From assembly GCA_037176725.1 (NCBI GenBank), contig JAZBRS010000075.1, positions 75,270,001 through 75,334,000 on the forward strand: a stretch of 64,000 nucleotides of DNA, read 5' to 3'. The notes under the pieces are model-generated. The model saw only the letters and a list, made by a program, of their open reading frames with translations. It did not search any database and was not told the DNA's origin. This DNA is from Posidonia oceanica. Lineage: Eukaryota; Streptophyta; Magnoliopsida; Alismatales; Posidoniaceae. Positions 24,163 through 36,900 of the stretch are shown here, one piece after another; the stretch's first letter is position 1; the number at the start of each line of letters is the position of its first letter. A program made the translations under genes and the position numbers.

Positions 24163-27100
24163 TGTAGTAATCCCAATCAGAATCAGGCTTACTATTAGCG
24201 GCGATGATCCGAGGAGGAGGGCTCAACTCGAAAACACTTAAAAAGGGAAGGAAAGAAGAGGATAAGACAAATCAGAGTCGCCACCATGTCTATTATCGGG
24301 AGACAAGGAAAACTGGGGGAAATGCGTGAATTGACACGCAAAACCAAGCAAGAAATGTAAAGCAAAGCAATGCAAAGGAAAACAAATGCAAATACATGCA
24401 AATGAGATGACTCATGCCTAGGATAAGGGCGATATGGTCATTGCAGGCCAAAAGACTAGGCAAGGACTCCTGTTACGCGCGGGGAAGGTGTTAGGCACCC
24501 CCGACACGCCCGAGAATCGGTCTTTCTAGGCTTACGCTCACATACGCAGGGAAATGCAGATCTGAATGCCTAAATGCCAATGAATGCCAGAATGAATGTT
24601 CATAGGTGTGCTCTAAGTGGTGGAATGCAATGCAAGAAAGTAAACGTGCTGTCTAAGTGCTCAGCGACGCTGTCTATATTCCGAACCGGGCGAAACCGGG
24701 CTCGTGAGAACTCCAGGCAGTAAGCATCACTGCCCTATATGCAAATGCAAGCGAAAAAGCAAAACAACGGTAAAACCAAGCAATGCAAGCGACATGCAAG
24801 AGAAAACGGCGTAAAACACGCGAAACAAATGCAAGAAACGAGAGCGGCACGCAAAACAGTGCCAGAAGCAAAGCGGGCACGCAAAACGATGCCAAAGACA
24901 AAGCGGGCATGCAAAACGGTGCCAAAAACAAAGCGGGCACGCGAAACGGTGCCAAAAACAAAGCAGGCATGCAAAATAGTGCTAAAAGCGAGGCGGGCAC
25001 GCAAAACGGTGCCAAAGACAAAGCCAGCACGTGAAACGGTGCCAAAAACAAAGCGGGCACGCGAAACGGTGCCAAAAGCGAAGCGGGCACGCAAAACGGT
25101 GCCAAAAACCAAGCGGACACGCAAAACGGTGCCAAAGACAAAGCGGACACGCGGAACGGTGCCAAAAGATGGAATAAAACCTCGGCAAACCATGCAGATG
25201 CAAATGCAAGGAAAAAAGATCAAGGGAAGCGAAAGGAGAAGTAAACAGTGCGTGTGTGAGGACAGGCACTGTTTAAGGGCCACGCAGAGTAGGTGTGAAG
25301 ACCTACATTGGGGAGAACAAGCAAGTGGAGGGATTACCACTGCTTTGTGACTGTTTTCCACTAAACTGCTCCACGATGTGTCTCGCACGCTGTCCAAAGC
25401 TTGCAGTGCGATCGGATCGTGGAAAATGTGGAAGAAAGTCGCAATAAGTGGTGAATCCAGGGGAAACACAACACAAAACACTTGAGAATACGCGAAACGA
25501 GGAACGGAGTTGATGGATAAGAGGAGGAAGTCCTATTCTACATGCTCAAAGAAGCAAAAAGCGACAACGATGCATGCAATGCAAATGATGTGCAAATGAA
25601 TGCTGTGCAGGGGTTCAGGAGGACATACCTAGGAAATCTGAAGCCTGATCTGAAATCTGCTTGCTCCATGCTGAAGAGCGCTCCGCCGGGGTCGTCTGGG
25701 TAGCTTGTTTGAGAAGATCCAACGGCCGGATTAGAAGATATCGCAGCTTCAAGGTAGAAAGGGCCAGAACAGGGGAGAAGAACAGATCTAAGTGTTCAAG
25801 AGGTCCTAGGGGTGTGCAGACAGGTCCTCCCATGTAAATGTGAGCTAAAGAAGATTTAAGTGTGTGCAGAGGATGCAAAAAGCTAGAATGCATGAATGCA
25901 AATGCATGCAGAAAGCAAGAAAAGACTCAGGAGGGATTTTTCAGAAAGTTGGGAGTTCGAATGCAATTTTTGAAAAGATGGGGGTCTAAATGCAATGGTT
26001 TTGGGAAGTTTGGGGCTTTCATGCAAGGATTTTGAAAAAAAGAAGGGTCTGAATGCAATTTTGCAAAGGACAGGGTTTCAAATGCAATCTTCCAAAAGGG
26101 GTATGCATCAGGACAAGCTTTGAAAACATGTGGCAAGTTGAAGATGCAATTTTGAAATCATTAGGGTCTGAAATGCAATTTTTTCAGGAAAACAGGGTCC
26201 TAAGTAGTCTGGGAATGCAAATGGGGGACCTACATGCAATTTTTCAAACATATGGGGCTAAAAATGCAATTTTTGAAGCAAAATATGCATTTAAATGATT
26301 TTTATAAGCATGCTGAGGACTTATGTGTAATTTTCAAATCATGCAGGGTCAAAAATGCAATTTTTGAAGCAAAATATGCATTAAGGGGGCAGACAGAGGT
26401 CTGACATGCAATTTTTAAAATATGCAAGGTCAAAAATGCAATTTAATAAGCTAAATATGCATTAAAAATGGCTACTGTGCATTAGAAAGGATCTACATGC
26501 AAAAATCAGAAAACAGAGGGGGGAAAATGCAATGCAACAAGCAAAAATGAAAAATAAAACCTAAGTTCTACAGGACAGAGGATCAGGATGCAAATATTGA
26601 AAATAAAGGGGACCTAGAATGCAATTTCATATGGCAAAATTCAAGCATTAAATTAAATTAAGCTACTGCAGGACCAATGTGCAAAAATCAAAAACTGGAG
26701 GGCCAAAGTCTAACTTATTACTGAAGGAAAGAATAGTAAATGGATCAGCATGCAAATAAGGAAAACTACAAACATTTCATGCAATTTAATATAGTTTCAG
26801 TTCAGAAATCAGCAGATTAAATCAAATAAAGGACTGGAATGCAAAATAACAAGAACTCAGATCAGAAATGCAATATTTAACGAAAGACTTAGATATCAGA
26901 AAAATAAAGGAACAGTGCAAAGGCCGGCGGCCATGGACACTGTAGCAGCAAGCTGCCAGCGTCCATGAACGCCGGCACAGGGATGTTGGAGCAGCGCAGG
27001 CCGGCGGAGAGGCATCTCCAGGTCCTGACGGAGGTCGAACGACGTTCGGCAGAGCTCGACGCGGGCTGGAGCGAGCTGGAGAAGCCACCGGAGGTCTGCA

Positions 27101-30092
27101 GAGCTTCAGAAGCACGTTCCGGGCGATCGGCGCGACGACGCGGCGATCTGAAGACCGGAGCGTGTTCCTGAGACTCGTGCGGACCGGAGGGTGCTGCTGG
27201 AACGCCGTTCTATTGACCGGAGCGGAGGGACGCACGGAGAGGCTCGCCGGAGAAGACGGCTCTGGCCGAAGCTGACTCGGCGCAGGAGCGAAGAAAAACC
27301 TATTCTAAGGGGGGGAAAGCAAGAGGGGAGGAAGATTAGGCTAAGGGGATAAGGAGTTACCTGTTTCCGCGGCTGGGAAGTCCTCCCGACGCAGGTGGTT
27401 TCAGAGGTCGCCGGTGGAGTTCGTCCGGCGAGAGGAGGGGGCGTCGGTGGCTCGGGACGGCTCGGATCTCCTCAGAGCGACTCTCCGGAGCTTTCTGGAT
27501 GGTTGGACGCGAGCTTCGAAGATCAGCAGGTGGTTTTGCAGATTTTGGGTTTGCTGGGGCAGCCGGAGACCGGGGGGAGTGTCCGCTGCTCCTCAAGCCG
27601 GATAGGACCCTCTGGAAGATTGCTGGAGGTCTGGTGGTCGATTCTGGGTGGTTGAATTGGGTTTTGGGAGGCTGTGGGTGGAGTTTGCAAGCCGGTCGAT
27701 TTTCTGGTCAGAGAGGGAGGTAACTGTTTGTGGTGGAAGGTTCGGCCTGTGAGGGGGGAGAAGGCTGAAGGCTGGGTGGCTTGGAGAGGTGGAGTTCAGG
27801 GGAGTGACTGGGGAAGGTTGGGACGGAATGGAGGTCTGTGGTGAAGGCAATTTCAGGAGAGGTGGTGTTGGGTTGTAGTTAGTTTCTGGGATGGAAATTC
27901 GGTGGACTGGGAGTGTTTTCAGGGGTGGAAAGGCCGGGAAATGATGGAGGAGGAATGCTGGGACTCTGGGTGGACTTGGGGGATGAAATGGAAGAGAATT
28001 GGAGGCTTGGAAGGGGCTTGGTTTTAGGGAGGAAAAGAAGGGGGGAGTGCTGTGGAATTCAAAGGAAGGAGAAGGAGATTTGCTTGGGAATTCTCTCTGG
28101 ACTTCAGCTCTCTCTCCCGGATGGCAAAAAGGGCATTGAAGGAAGGGCTGGCTTTATCTGCTGCTCTCCGGCTTGCTCGCGCGCTTTGGAATTCAAATTC
28201 CACCGGCGCCATCCACTGCAGCTGAGGGAGACGAGCAGCCGGCGAGAGGACAGGCAGTAAATGCCTCTCGGAAAAGGTGCTGAAAGAAGAGGAGGCTGAG
28301 GCGAACTGGTGCTGATCTGATGGAGGGGGAAGAAGTTGAATTTGAAAAAGAAGGGGGAGTGCTGTAGGCTCGCGGGAGGAGAAGGAAAAAAATGCAGAGG
28401 AAGAAGAAGGAAGAGGAAGAAGGAGGGAAGCGGGCCGGGCCGCGAACCGGAGGAGAAAAAAAATCAAAAAGGAAAAGAAAGAAGGAAGGTGGACGGGCTG
28501 GACTGGGCCCAGCGGAAAAAAGAAAAAGAATAGGAAGAAAGGGAGAAGGAGAGGAGAAAAAGAGGAGAAATAAATTAGGTAAAAATAAAATAAAATAAAA
28601 ATAAGTAAAAATATTAGAATGATTATGTTGTAAGTTAGGATCTTGATTAAATTTTTAATGACTGTTTTTAGTTGATTAATTCTGATTTTAGAGGGGTTTT
28701 GGGTTTGATTAGGGTTTTAAGGGTTTTCTTTGTTTTTAATTTGTTTTCCATTTTGATTAAGTGTTTGTTAAACCTTTTAAATTATTTTTCCATTGTGTTT
28801 TTCTTGTTAAGTATTTGGGATTTTAGTGAGGATTTTTTAAAGTTTATTTTTAGATTAATTAGAGTGAGTTTTGGGCTTTTGATTTTAGTCTTTTTAGGAT
28901 TCTTCTTAAGTCTTTTTTTGAATTACACTTTTGATTTTTTATTTGTTAAGTTTTCTTGATGTTTTTTAGTTAAGTTTCTTCTTGATGGATTAAGTATTTT
29001 AAAATCTTTTTAATTTGCTTCTCATTTTCTTTTTTAATTAAGTTCTTAAATTGTTCTTCTTAGGTTTGTTAAGTTTAAGCTTTCCATTAATTATTTGTCT
29101 TGGTGTTTTTAATTGTTTTACTTCTTCTTAGGGTTTGTTTTTAGGTTATTTTGATAGGGTTTTCACTTTTGGTTGGTTTTGATTATATTTTAGTTTTTTC
29201 CTTGATTTTACAGCATTTTCTTTTGGTTATTTTGTATTTTTTAGGTTACACTCCTTGATTTTCCATTTTAGCTAATTTTAGTTGGGTTTAGGTTTTCAAT
29301 TGTTTGTTTAATATTTTTAATTATTTTTCTTAGGATTCTGGTTTGTTTCCCTTTAGTTTTAGAGTTTTAGGGATTTTTAAAGGGTTTTTTTTTATGGATT
29401 TTAGTAAAAGAAGGAAAAAGGAAAAGAGAAGGGAGAAGAAAAGGAAAAAAAGGAAGAATAAAGGGGAAAGAGGTGAGTTGGGGGAAAACAATTTTTTAAA
29501 AGTCAGGGAAAATGCTAAAAATAAGGTAAAAATAGAAATAAGATAGAGAAGAGATAGAAGCACAAAGGGGGCCCACAGCCAGGCAAGAAAAGGAGAGAGA
29601 AGGAGATGAAAAGAAGGAGGATAATCAGGAGAGAGAGAGGAGAGAGAAAAGGATAATCCAAGAGAGAGAAAAGGATAAATTAGGTAAAAGGAAGGCTTAA
29701 AGGTTTTGAAATGGGGTGAAAATTGGAGATTGTGTAGCCTAGGATTTCTAGTGTTGGTTCTAGAGCTTTGGTCTGATTTTGAGTAAGTTTTGGAGGGGTT
29801 TTGAGGTGTAGAAAAAGGGTGGTTTCACCTAAGTTTTCTAGGGTTTTTGGGAATAGTTTTGGACTGAAAGTTTTTAAGTGTTTGAATAGGTTTGCTAAGC
29901 AGGGGTTGATGGGTTTTCCTATGGTTTTTGGACAGGTTTTGGGCTTGGGAAGAGGGTATGGGCTTAGGTCAAGTTAGGCTTGTTTTGAAGGGTGAGATGA
30001 AGAGGGTTGGGGGTTGTTTTGACCTAGGTTTAAATCCAGAAGTCACCAGAAGGTCCCAAATGGTCCAAGCCTGTCAAGATGGGGTGTCAACA
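24163..30092 (-). repeat. Gypsy 5' LTR, complete, 5.9 kb
   Basis: It begins TGTAGTAATC and ends TGTCAACA. In element orientation the start (30092 down to about 28560) is strongly T/A-rich on the plus strand with an A/G-rich block at 29400-29700. A GC-rich block lies at 26920-28560, and an ATGCA-rich low-complexity block at 25860-26920. A 30-bp tandem array sits at 24840-25168. No gene is recognised; the open frames in it are low-complexity. The promoter should lie in the 28-30 kb part, which is missing from the other LTR. Confidence 0.92.
24840..25168. repeat. 30-bp tandem array in the right LTR
   Basis: About 10-11 units of the same 30-bp sequence as at 7960-8350, about two units shorter than the left LTR copy. 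Individual units differ by a few bases, and the order of variants partly matches between the two LTRs. Confidence 0.92.
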
Positions 30093-30097
30093 GAAAT
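30093..30097. repeat. target-site duplication, right (GAAAT)
   Basis: Exact repeat of 7276-7280, directly after the right LTR terminus CA. Confidence 0.92.
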
Positions 30098-32223
30098 ATA
30101 AAAACAGTATCTTAAAATCAGCAGTTCTCCAGAATCCACGGTGATTCTGTAGTCTCCCACTGATTTTATGTGCGATCGCATCCGAGTTTCTGAAATAACG
30201 AACCTTTCGCACTTAGTTGGAGGTTGCCTTATCAGATCTCCCGCAAAGTGGTTGAAATGTGCACAATGTCATCCGAGTCAATTCACCAGCAAGTACTAGG
30301 AACAGAAGTTAAATTTGGCGTATTCTCTATTTTCTCTTTCCTGTATAGCGCATGGAAGTGAATTTCTGAATCAAGGCGCTTGCCTTAGCTTTGTTGGATC
30401 TAACAAATTGTTGCTCAATCGTTTCCAAATAAACTGTCGCCAGAATATTAGAAGTCACAGGATATCGAATATCTCTAGGCACACGTTGTAACATAAACGA
30501 TAGAGACAACCTATTAGATCTTTTTCATTTTTCATATTGAACCTTTGCATTTGCATTACTTTCTTCTGTGGGTTTTGCAGGAGCAACATCCATTCCAAAG
30601 CAAAGGTCTAAATCTATTAGGCCAAATTGAAATACTAAATATTAATTTCATTCTGGAAAATTTGTACCATTCAACAAAGGTGCTCTAATCATACCTCTAT
30701 CAATAGAAAAGCCGCAAAAATTACTCACATTAAAACTTTATATTTAACAATAGCATCATCATAACTTTACGTTGGCAAATGAAATAACATGCTATAAATT
30801 AAATAAACATGAAACTAATTCTACATGTATAAATATCTATGTAACATAGTATCATTGGATACTAAAATATTTCATATTAATTATAGAAACAGAATTATTC
30901 CACCCATTTAGATATAAGCATAACAATTTCATGTTGGTGAAAACTTGATAATTTCAATTATCTAAATGCAAGTTCGAACACCATCCTTATTAGATTTAAA
31001 TCCAGACTTATGTAATTAATACAATCATTTTTTCTTACTTGGTGTCACGTAGGTGAGATTCCAAGTCATCCATATTAAAAGTAAAAATGACGTGTCATTT
31101 AGGAAACCATAAAATTGGACAAATATATGAAAAACACTTTAATCATGCTAAAATAACTTTATGATATGTTAAAATAACTCAAGCATGCTCTTTAATAACT
31201 TGGATAAATAAGACATAAAACTGTTACACATAGGTCTAATTTGTTCTTAGATGTAATATGCAAAATAATTATCTATTTATCCAAAATACATAAATACCAC
31301 ATGGATAAAATATTTAGGTAATTAAATCCAAGAATTTTAGTCTAAATTACCCATAAACATGCTTTCTAAAATATTTGATCATTAAAGCATGGAAACATGG
31401 ATTGAAATGCAATTAAAATAAACTACAGTAGTTTATTCTAACATAAACTATAATCTGTAATGCAAAATTACATTCTGGAACAAATATTTAAACATCAGGG
31501 ACCAAACAAATATTTCAGAAACTTAGAGAGTTTTCCACAATAATAGATAATTTGAGTGTGATAACCAGAAAACTCATGACTTAAAAGAAATAATAGTTTT
31601 CCATTGGGTTTTTTATTAAATTAGAGGACTTTATAGAGTTTTCTGATTAAAATAAAACTCAGATGTAAGAAAAGAAAATTGCAAGGACTAATATGCAATT
31701 ATCACAAAATAAATAAATGAATGGATCTAATAAACGGATCCGCCCTAGATCCATTTACCTATAAACCCTAGAAATCCTAATGGGCTTTAGAAAATGGAAG
31801 AGGAAAAGGTGGCGGCGGCGTTGCAGCCTCCAGTGTACGCCTGACCATCGTCGGGGCGCCTGACCGCCATATGGGCGCCCAAGAGGTGCCGGACATGGCC
31901 ACGGTGGCTATCTCTAGGCACGACCGGTCAGATTCGGCCATCGGTAGTGGGGAAAAGGCCTGAATAGGTCATTTCGACCGCAAAAAACACCTTGGATGGC
32001 TGAGAAAGGCCGATTCCGCCTCATGTGTGGCCTAAAAAACTGTTCCGGTTGAGGGAACGTACAGGAATGGTTGAAAAACGACCTCAACACGACAAAAAGG
32101 CTGGATATTCCATTTAATACCTTTTACCTCATGATTTTATCGTTGTATGCGAAACCGGATGCACACAAACAAAATCATATGATGAAACCTTCCTCAAAAC
32201 CCGAAAACAACGGCAACAATGTA
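30098..32223 (-). pseudogene. Copia leader and gag remnant
   Basis: This is the 5' part of the Copia element. A gag-like piece survives at 30509-30327 on the minus strand (ATVYLETIEQQFVRSNK and ALIQKFTSMRY, the type of motif found in Copia UBN2-family gag). From 30550 to 31740 the sequence is AT-rich with no coding signal. From 31790 to 32060 it is GC-richer, typical of an untranslated leader. The gag start could not be placed. Confidence 0.65.
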
Positions 32224-32235
32224 GCTCTGATACCA
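32224..32235 (-). promoter_or_regulatory. Copia primer-binding site (initiator tRNA-Met)
   Basis: On the minus strand TGGTATCAGAGC, the usual plant Copia site complementary to the 3' end of initiator methionine tRNA, lies two bases from the LTR. Confidence 0.9.
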
Positions 32236-32237
32236 CT

Positions 32238-32559
32238 TGATGGGCTATATGGGACTTACTTGATGTTGTCATGTCGTCGATATTGATGTGAAAACATTTC
32301 TCGTTTGTATCCTCATAACAATCACCTCTGCTCTTATGGAGTGAGTCCTTTAAAGCAAAAGCAACAGTAAAAGAACTGGAAGAGTTGTTAAGTAGTTGTG
32401 TGTTGAAATCTTAGAGAGATGTCTCTTTGTAGTACACTTCATAACTGTGTTATATTATCCTTCATACACCGCTTAATCTAATATGTCTCACAATTAAGCT
32501 AGTTCACTAATGAAGTTAGTTAAACCATATAAATTAGACATTTGAACTTAAGTCCAACA
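32238..32559 (-). repeat. Copia 5' LTR
   Basis: This 322-bp repeat begins TGATGGGCTATATGGG and ends TAAGTCCAACA. It pairs with 3590-3891, with insertions near 32280 and 32365 relative to that copy. It is the upstream LTR in element orientation. Confidence 0.93.
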
Positions 32560-33801
32560 TACCATACACCTTGTGATAAATATACCATCTCAACAAATCA
32601 ACAACCTTCTAGAGTCGATATGAAGTTGGCAGGCGGTTACAAGGTCCCATGTGAGTTTGAAAGTTGTTAAGTTTGATCTTGGACTTAAAAAAATGAGCTT
32701 TGTAACAAAAACATGCCAACCTTGATTGTGTAATGTACAGTCTTTTTTAAGGAATAAAAAGAACCAATATGTTAAAAAGAGATGAAATTCTCATTATTTT
32801 GACTAGACCTTCACTTTTGTACGTTCTTTTCTTCCAAAAAATGAAAAGGGATATCTGTAGACAAGATATCAAGCATCGCACGAATCTGTCCAAGACTGTG
32901 ATGACAAGACCTTACGTAGAAGTGGACTCATCTATTTATCCTCTATCAGCAATGCACTTGTCCCCAATAAAAATAGATGATCAATAGGAATCGTATTTTC
33001 TTAGATATAGACTGGATTAACATATATCAAGGTCCAATCTCAAGTTTTGTTTATATTTGAAAGGAATCAACTTCATATAAAAGATTACACTCTTCGAAGT
33101 AAAGCAAAAATATGACATATAAACAATTCATTTAGAAATGTATGACTAATATAGTGTATGCTTTTAATTGTCTAGCTGCAGGTTTGTAAAAAATACAATC
33201 CGATATTATACATGTAATATTAAAATTCTTAAAAAAAGGTTGATACAGACATGAGCAAATGATTTGAAGGAGGATAGCAAAGCAACTGATTTCTCGTCTA
33301 TTAATCACACCCCTATTCAAAATGATAAACAACAATGAAGAAAAATAAGGAAAAAAGGTTAGATATGGTAAATTCCTTTTTCAGGAAAAGAATCTATGGA
33401 TGGATGCATACATGCATGCATGTCCTTTCTCACCCAACTCTTTCAACATTCGTTCTTAAAAAGCCTTCGTGGCCAATGCACCCAAACCGCAACTTAAACT
33501 CCACCATCTCCACTAGCACCACTTTCTTCACAACCAATACCTCTTCCACCACCACCACTCCTCCCTCCCTCTCCAGTATTACTCTCCTTTTCTTCTCTCT
33601 CTTCCCTCGTTTGAATTGAAATTTGATAGACTTTAAACCCCTCGCAGACTCCCAAAGGAGGACATAAACAGGACAGAGTGGAGAGAGGGAACGACAGTGG
33701 GAAAGAGAGGAGGAGAAGAAAAGGACAAAGGTAAGGAAGAGAGAGGGGGAACTCTGCAAAAATAACAAAATTACACGCTTACTCGTAAAAACTCAAGTTA
33801 A
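32560..33801 (+). promoter_or_regulatory. upstream region of the beta-galactosidase gene
   Basis: About 1.2 kb between the old Copia LTR and the likely leader of the gene. It is AT-rich, becoming C/T-rich then A/G-rich from 33430 on. A CATGCATGCATG stretch at 33411-33422 contains the RY element (CATGCATG) known from seed-specific promoters. No convincing TATA box was found. No gene is supported here. Confidence 0.45.
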
Positions 33802-33846
33802 GTTTCTCTCTCCTCTCTCCTCTCTCCTCCTCTGCAACTCCTGTGC
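33802..33846 (+). promoter_or_regulatory. pyrimidine-rich patch before the start codon
   Basis: A run of TCTCTC and CTCCTC motifs lies 105-150 bases upstream of the start codon. Such pyrimidine patches are common in plant core promoters and leaders. Confidence 0.5.
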
Positions 33847-33950
33847 TCCATTTTGAAAGGAAAGAATAGATACAGTGAGGGAGGGAGGGAAAGCTGGGGG
33901 GAAAAAAGTCGTTTGCTTTCTGCTGCTGAGTTGTTGTGAGGAGGAGAAAA

Positions 33951-36900
33951 ATGGGTTCTTCTCCTTTCATACCAATGTGCTCCTCCTCCTCCTCTCCAAG
34001 GTTGCTGGTTCCTCTGCTCCTTGTGGTGTTCTTTGCCACCATAGTCACAAGCTCGGTGACGTACGACCACAAGGCCATTATTGTCAATGGGAAGAGGAGA
34101 ATCCTCATCTCCGGTTCCATTCACTATGCAAGGAGCACTCCTGACGTATTATTTCCTCTTTCTTCATCTACATTTTTTGTTCTTTTCTCTGCAAGTGTGG
34201 TTTTGGGTTTCTCTTGCTCTGTTTCCTTTTTGAGCTGCCACCTTTTGTTTGTTTTTGAAATTCCTTAAAATTTATTGTTTCCTTACTATTCCCACGTTTT
34301 CCTCACTAACCCAATTGGTACTCTTATTTTCCAAATCTTCACAGATGTGGCCAGATCTCATTCAAAAGGCCAAAGATGGAGGGTTGGATGTCATACAGAC
34401 TTATGTTTTCTGGAATGGACATGAGCCTTCTCCTGGCAATGTATGATAAAAATTGGTTCTTTTTTCTTCTCAAGTCTGTGGCATTTTTACTGGGTGGGTT
34501 GGTTCTGATGGATGTTTTGGACTAATTTTTATTGCAGTACTATTTTGAGGAAAGATATGATCTAGTTCGCTTCATCAAGCTGGTTAAGCAAGCTGGTCTC
34601 TATGTTAATCTTAGGGTTGGCCCCTATGCTTGTGCTGAATGGAATTTTGGGTGAGAACATAAGAACCCAATTTGCTGCAATTTTATTCTTTCCTAATGCT
34701 GTATATTAAGCTAATTAGTGCTTTTATTAAATTTTCTTTTCCTGTCTACGTTTTAATGTAATAGGGGATTCCCTGTTTGGCTTAAATATGTTCCTGGTAT
34801 CAGCTTCAGAGCAGACAATGGACCTTTCAAGGTTATAACCATTGAATACTATGTTTCTATATCAATTCTTCCTCTTACTCCACCTTCAAATAAAAAAATC
34901 ATCAAGTCATCATAAAAAGGAAATATAAATTTCCAAACATGGTTTCATAAACAGGCAGCAATGGAGAAATTCACGGAGAAGATTGTCTCCATGATGAAAG
35001 CAGAAGGGCTATACGAGTCACAGGGCGGACCCATCATTCTATCTCAGGTCCATCTCTCCCATCCAGTTATCAACTGAACTCAGTTGGGTTTTACTCAAGT
35101 TTACGTGGTTCATTTGGACTCGGTGTCTATAGGTAGAAGTAAAACTGAGCTGAATTGTTCATTGGAGCACTGTCATGATCATCTGTTTTCTCTCTTCTGT
35201 TGCTTTAGATTGAGAACGAGTTTGGACCCCTGGAGTACCGCGGAGGTGCTCCTGCTCGGTCTTACGCTAAATGGGCTGCAAAGATGGCAGTTGGTCTCAA
35301 TACTGGTGTCCCTTGGCTCATGTGCAAGGAAAGCGATGCCCCTGATCCAGTGGTATGCGCACATCCATCTGTTTTTTCAATTCTCAGCTTTCTGTATTTT
35401 GTGACCTCTGTAGTCAGATTTACGCATCCATCTATGTTCCTCTGGTTTTTTTTTGACTAACTTACTAAGGTGAATATGGACAGAGATTGTGGTTAAATAT
35501 CTCTCTTTTTCCTTTTCTCCCCTTTCGCAGTCAATATGACTTTATTGATATTTTCATGGATATCATGTCTTTGTCAAAATCTTATTCAGAATTTACTGCT
35601 CTCTTTCACATTTGACTGCTTATAAATCCAGATTGACACATGCAATGGTTTCTACTGCGACTATTTCTCCCCAAACAAGCCTTACAAACCAACAATGTGG
35701 ACAGAAGCCTGGAGTGGCTGGTAATAAACCCAATCTTATGCTTAATCTATTTTCAGTGAAAAAGTCAGATACTTGCTATCCATATCATCATGTTTTTCTG
35801 GTAATTTCAGGTTCACTGCTTTTGGGGGTCCAACACCACACCGACCTGCTGAAGACTTGGCATTCTCCGTTGCTAAATTTATACAAAAAGGAGGGTCTTT
35901 CATTAATTACTATATGGTTGTTTCTCATCTTCAATTCTGTATCATTTTTTTTCCTTTTTTTTTTTTAAACCTTAAAATGGATTTGTGATTGTTCCTTTCA
36001 GTATCATGGTGGAACAAACTTTGGACGGACAGCTGGTGGCCCATTCATAGCAACTTCTTATGATTATGATGCTCCTATTGATGAATACGGTATGTTGAAC
36101 TTGGTAACTGGTCATGTTCATGTAGAAGAATATTGTTGAATCCCCTGTTTCTAGGTAGTACTAGAAGTAAACACTTTATGGGTACTCTTGAATACTAAAT
36201 ACTGCTTACCATTATAAATAACAAAAAAAATGCTTTTAATTTGCATCTATTCTATACGATTTCATGGTTAACAATGTGAATATCCCAAACATATGCTAAT
36301 CTATACCAGAAATCTTGTGAAATACCTAAAACAAACCAAATTCATCAGGTTTATTTCTTTTCTTCACTTTTTTGACCATTTCCAGGACTTGCAAGGGAAC
36401 CCAAATGGGGCCATTTGAGAGACCTGCACAAGGCCATTAAGATGTCTGAACCTGCATTGGTGGCTGGTGATCCTATGGTGACATCACTAGGAAGATATCA
36501 ACAGGTTGTGCAACTTTCTTTACACTTTTCTGTGCTTGCATTTTTTGTTTGAAGTGTGCTTAATCTTATCTTTTCCTTTGCAGTCTCATGTTTTCAGGTC
36601 AAAGACAGGTGCTTGTGCTGCTTTCCTTGCCAACTATGACTCACGATCGTATGCTACAGTTATTTTTGATGGCATGCACCATAATCTTCCTCCCTGGTCA
36701 ATCAGCATTCTTCCAGATTGCAAAAATACAGTTTTCAACACAGCTAGGGTGAGAGAGCACTTTCTGAATAAGTTTTATCTGTCTATAAATATCCTTCGTT
36801 TCATTTATAGTTGTTTAACCCTATGTTCTTTGAAGTTGTTGGCACTCTGCACTCTGCAGTGTTTTGCTTTCTATTAATTTAGATTTGTTTTCAAGTTTCC

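Larger units (their letters stand above)
7281..30092 (-). mobile_element. Tat/Ogre-like Ty3/Gypsy retrotransposon, 22.8 kb
   Basis: The ends are TGTAGTAATC at 7281 and GGTGTCAACA at 30092, with a perfect GAAAT target duplication. The right LTR (5' LTR of the element) is 5930 bp. The left one shares its first 4.0 kb almost identically and then diverges. On the minus strand the order is LTR, primer site, long leader, gag, protease, a low-complexity spacer, reverse transcriptase, RNase H, a second RNase H, integrase without chromodomain, a 2.8-kb 3' region with tandem arrays, LTR. Large size, long LTRs, dual RNase H and tandem arrays in the 3' region are recorded features of the plant Tat lineage, which includes Ogre and Retand. 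LTR identity of roughly 98% by eye indicates a recent insertion, but the coding region carries multiple stops and at least two frameshifts. Confidence 0.92.
3590..32559 (-). mobile_element. Ty1/Copia LTR retrotransposon, split by a nested element
   Basis: Two similar terminal repeats of 302 and 322 bp (3590-3891 and 32238-32559) both begin TGATGG and end CCAACA. Inside the right one lies a primer-binding site matching initiator methionine tRNA, and next to the left one a purine tract on the minus strand. Between them, on the minus strand, are gag-like, integrase, reverse transcriptase and RNase H remnants in the Copia order (integrase before reverse transcriptase). Removing the Gypsy insertion at 7281-30092 leaves about 6.2 kb, a normal Copia size. 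The terminal repeats differ at roughly a fifth of positions by eye and the coding region is broken, so the copy is old. Flanking pentamers (TGCTA, TACCA) do not match well. Confidence 0.93.

Noticed and set aside
3585..32564. Target-site duplication for the Copia element
   Set aside because: Flanking pentamers TGCTA and TACCA share only three positions; too weak to claim, although age could explain decay.
33430..33768. Minus-strand open frame upstream of the beta-galactosidase gene
   Set aside because: Low-complexity Ser/Leu/Lys-rich product of the C/T-rich leader region; no motif.
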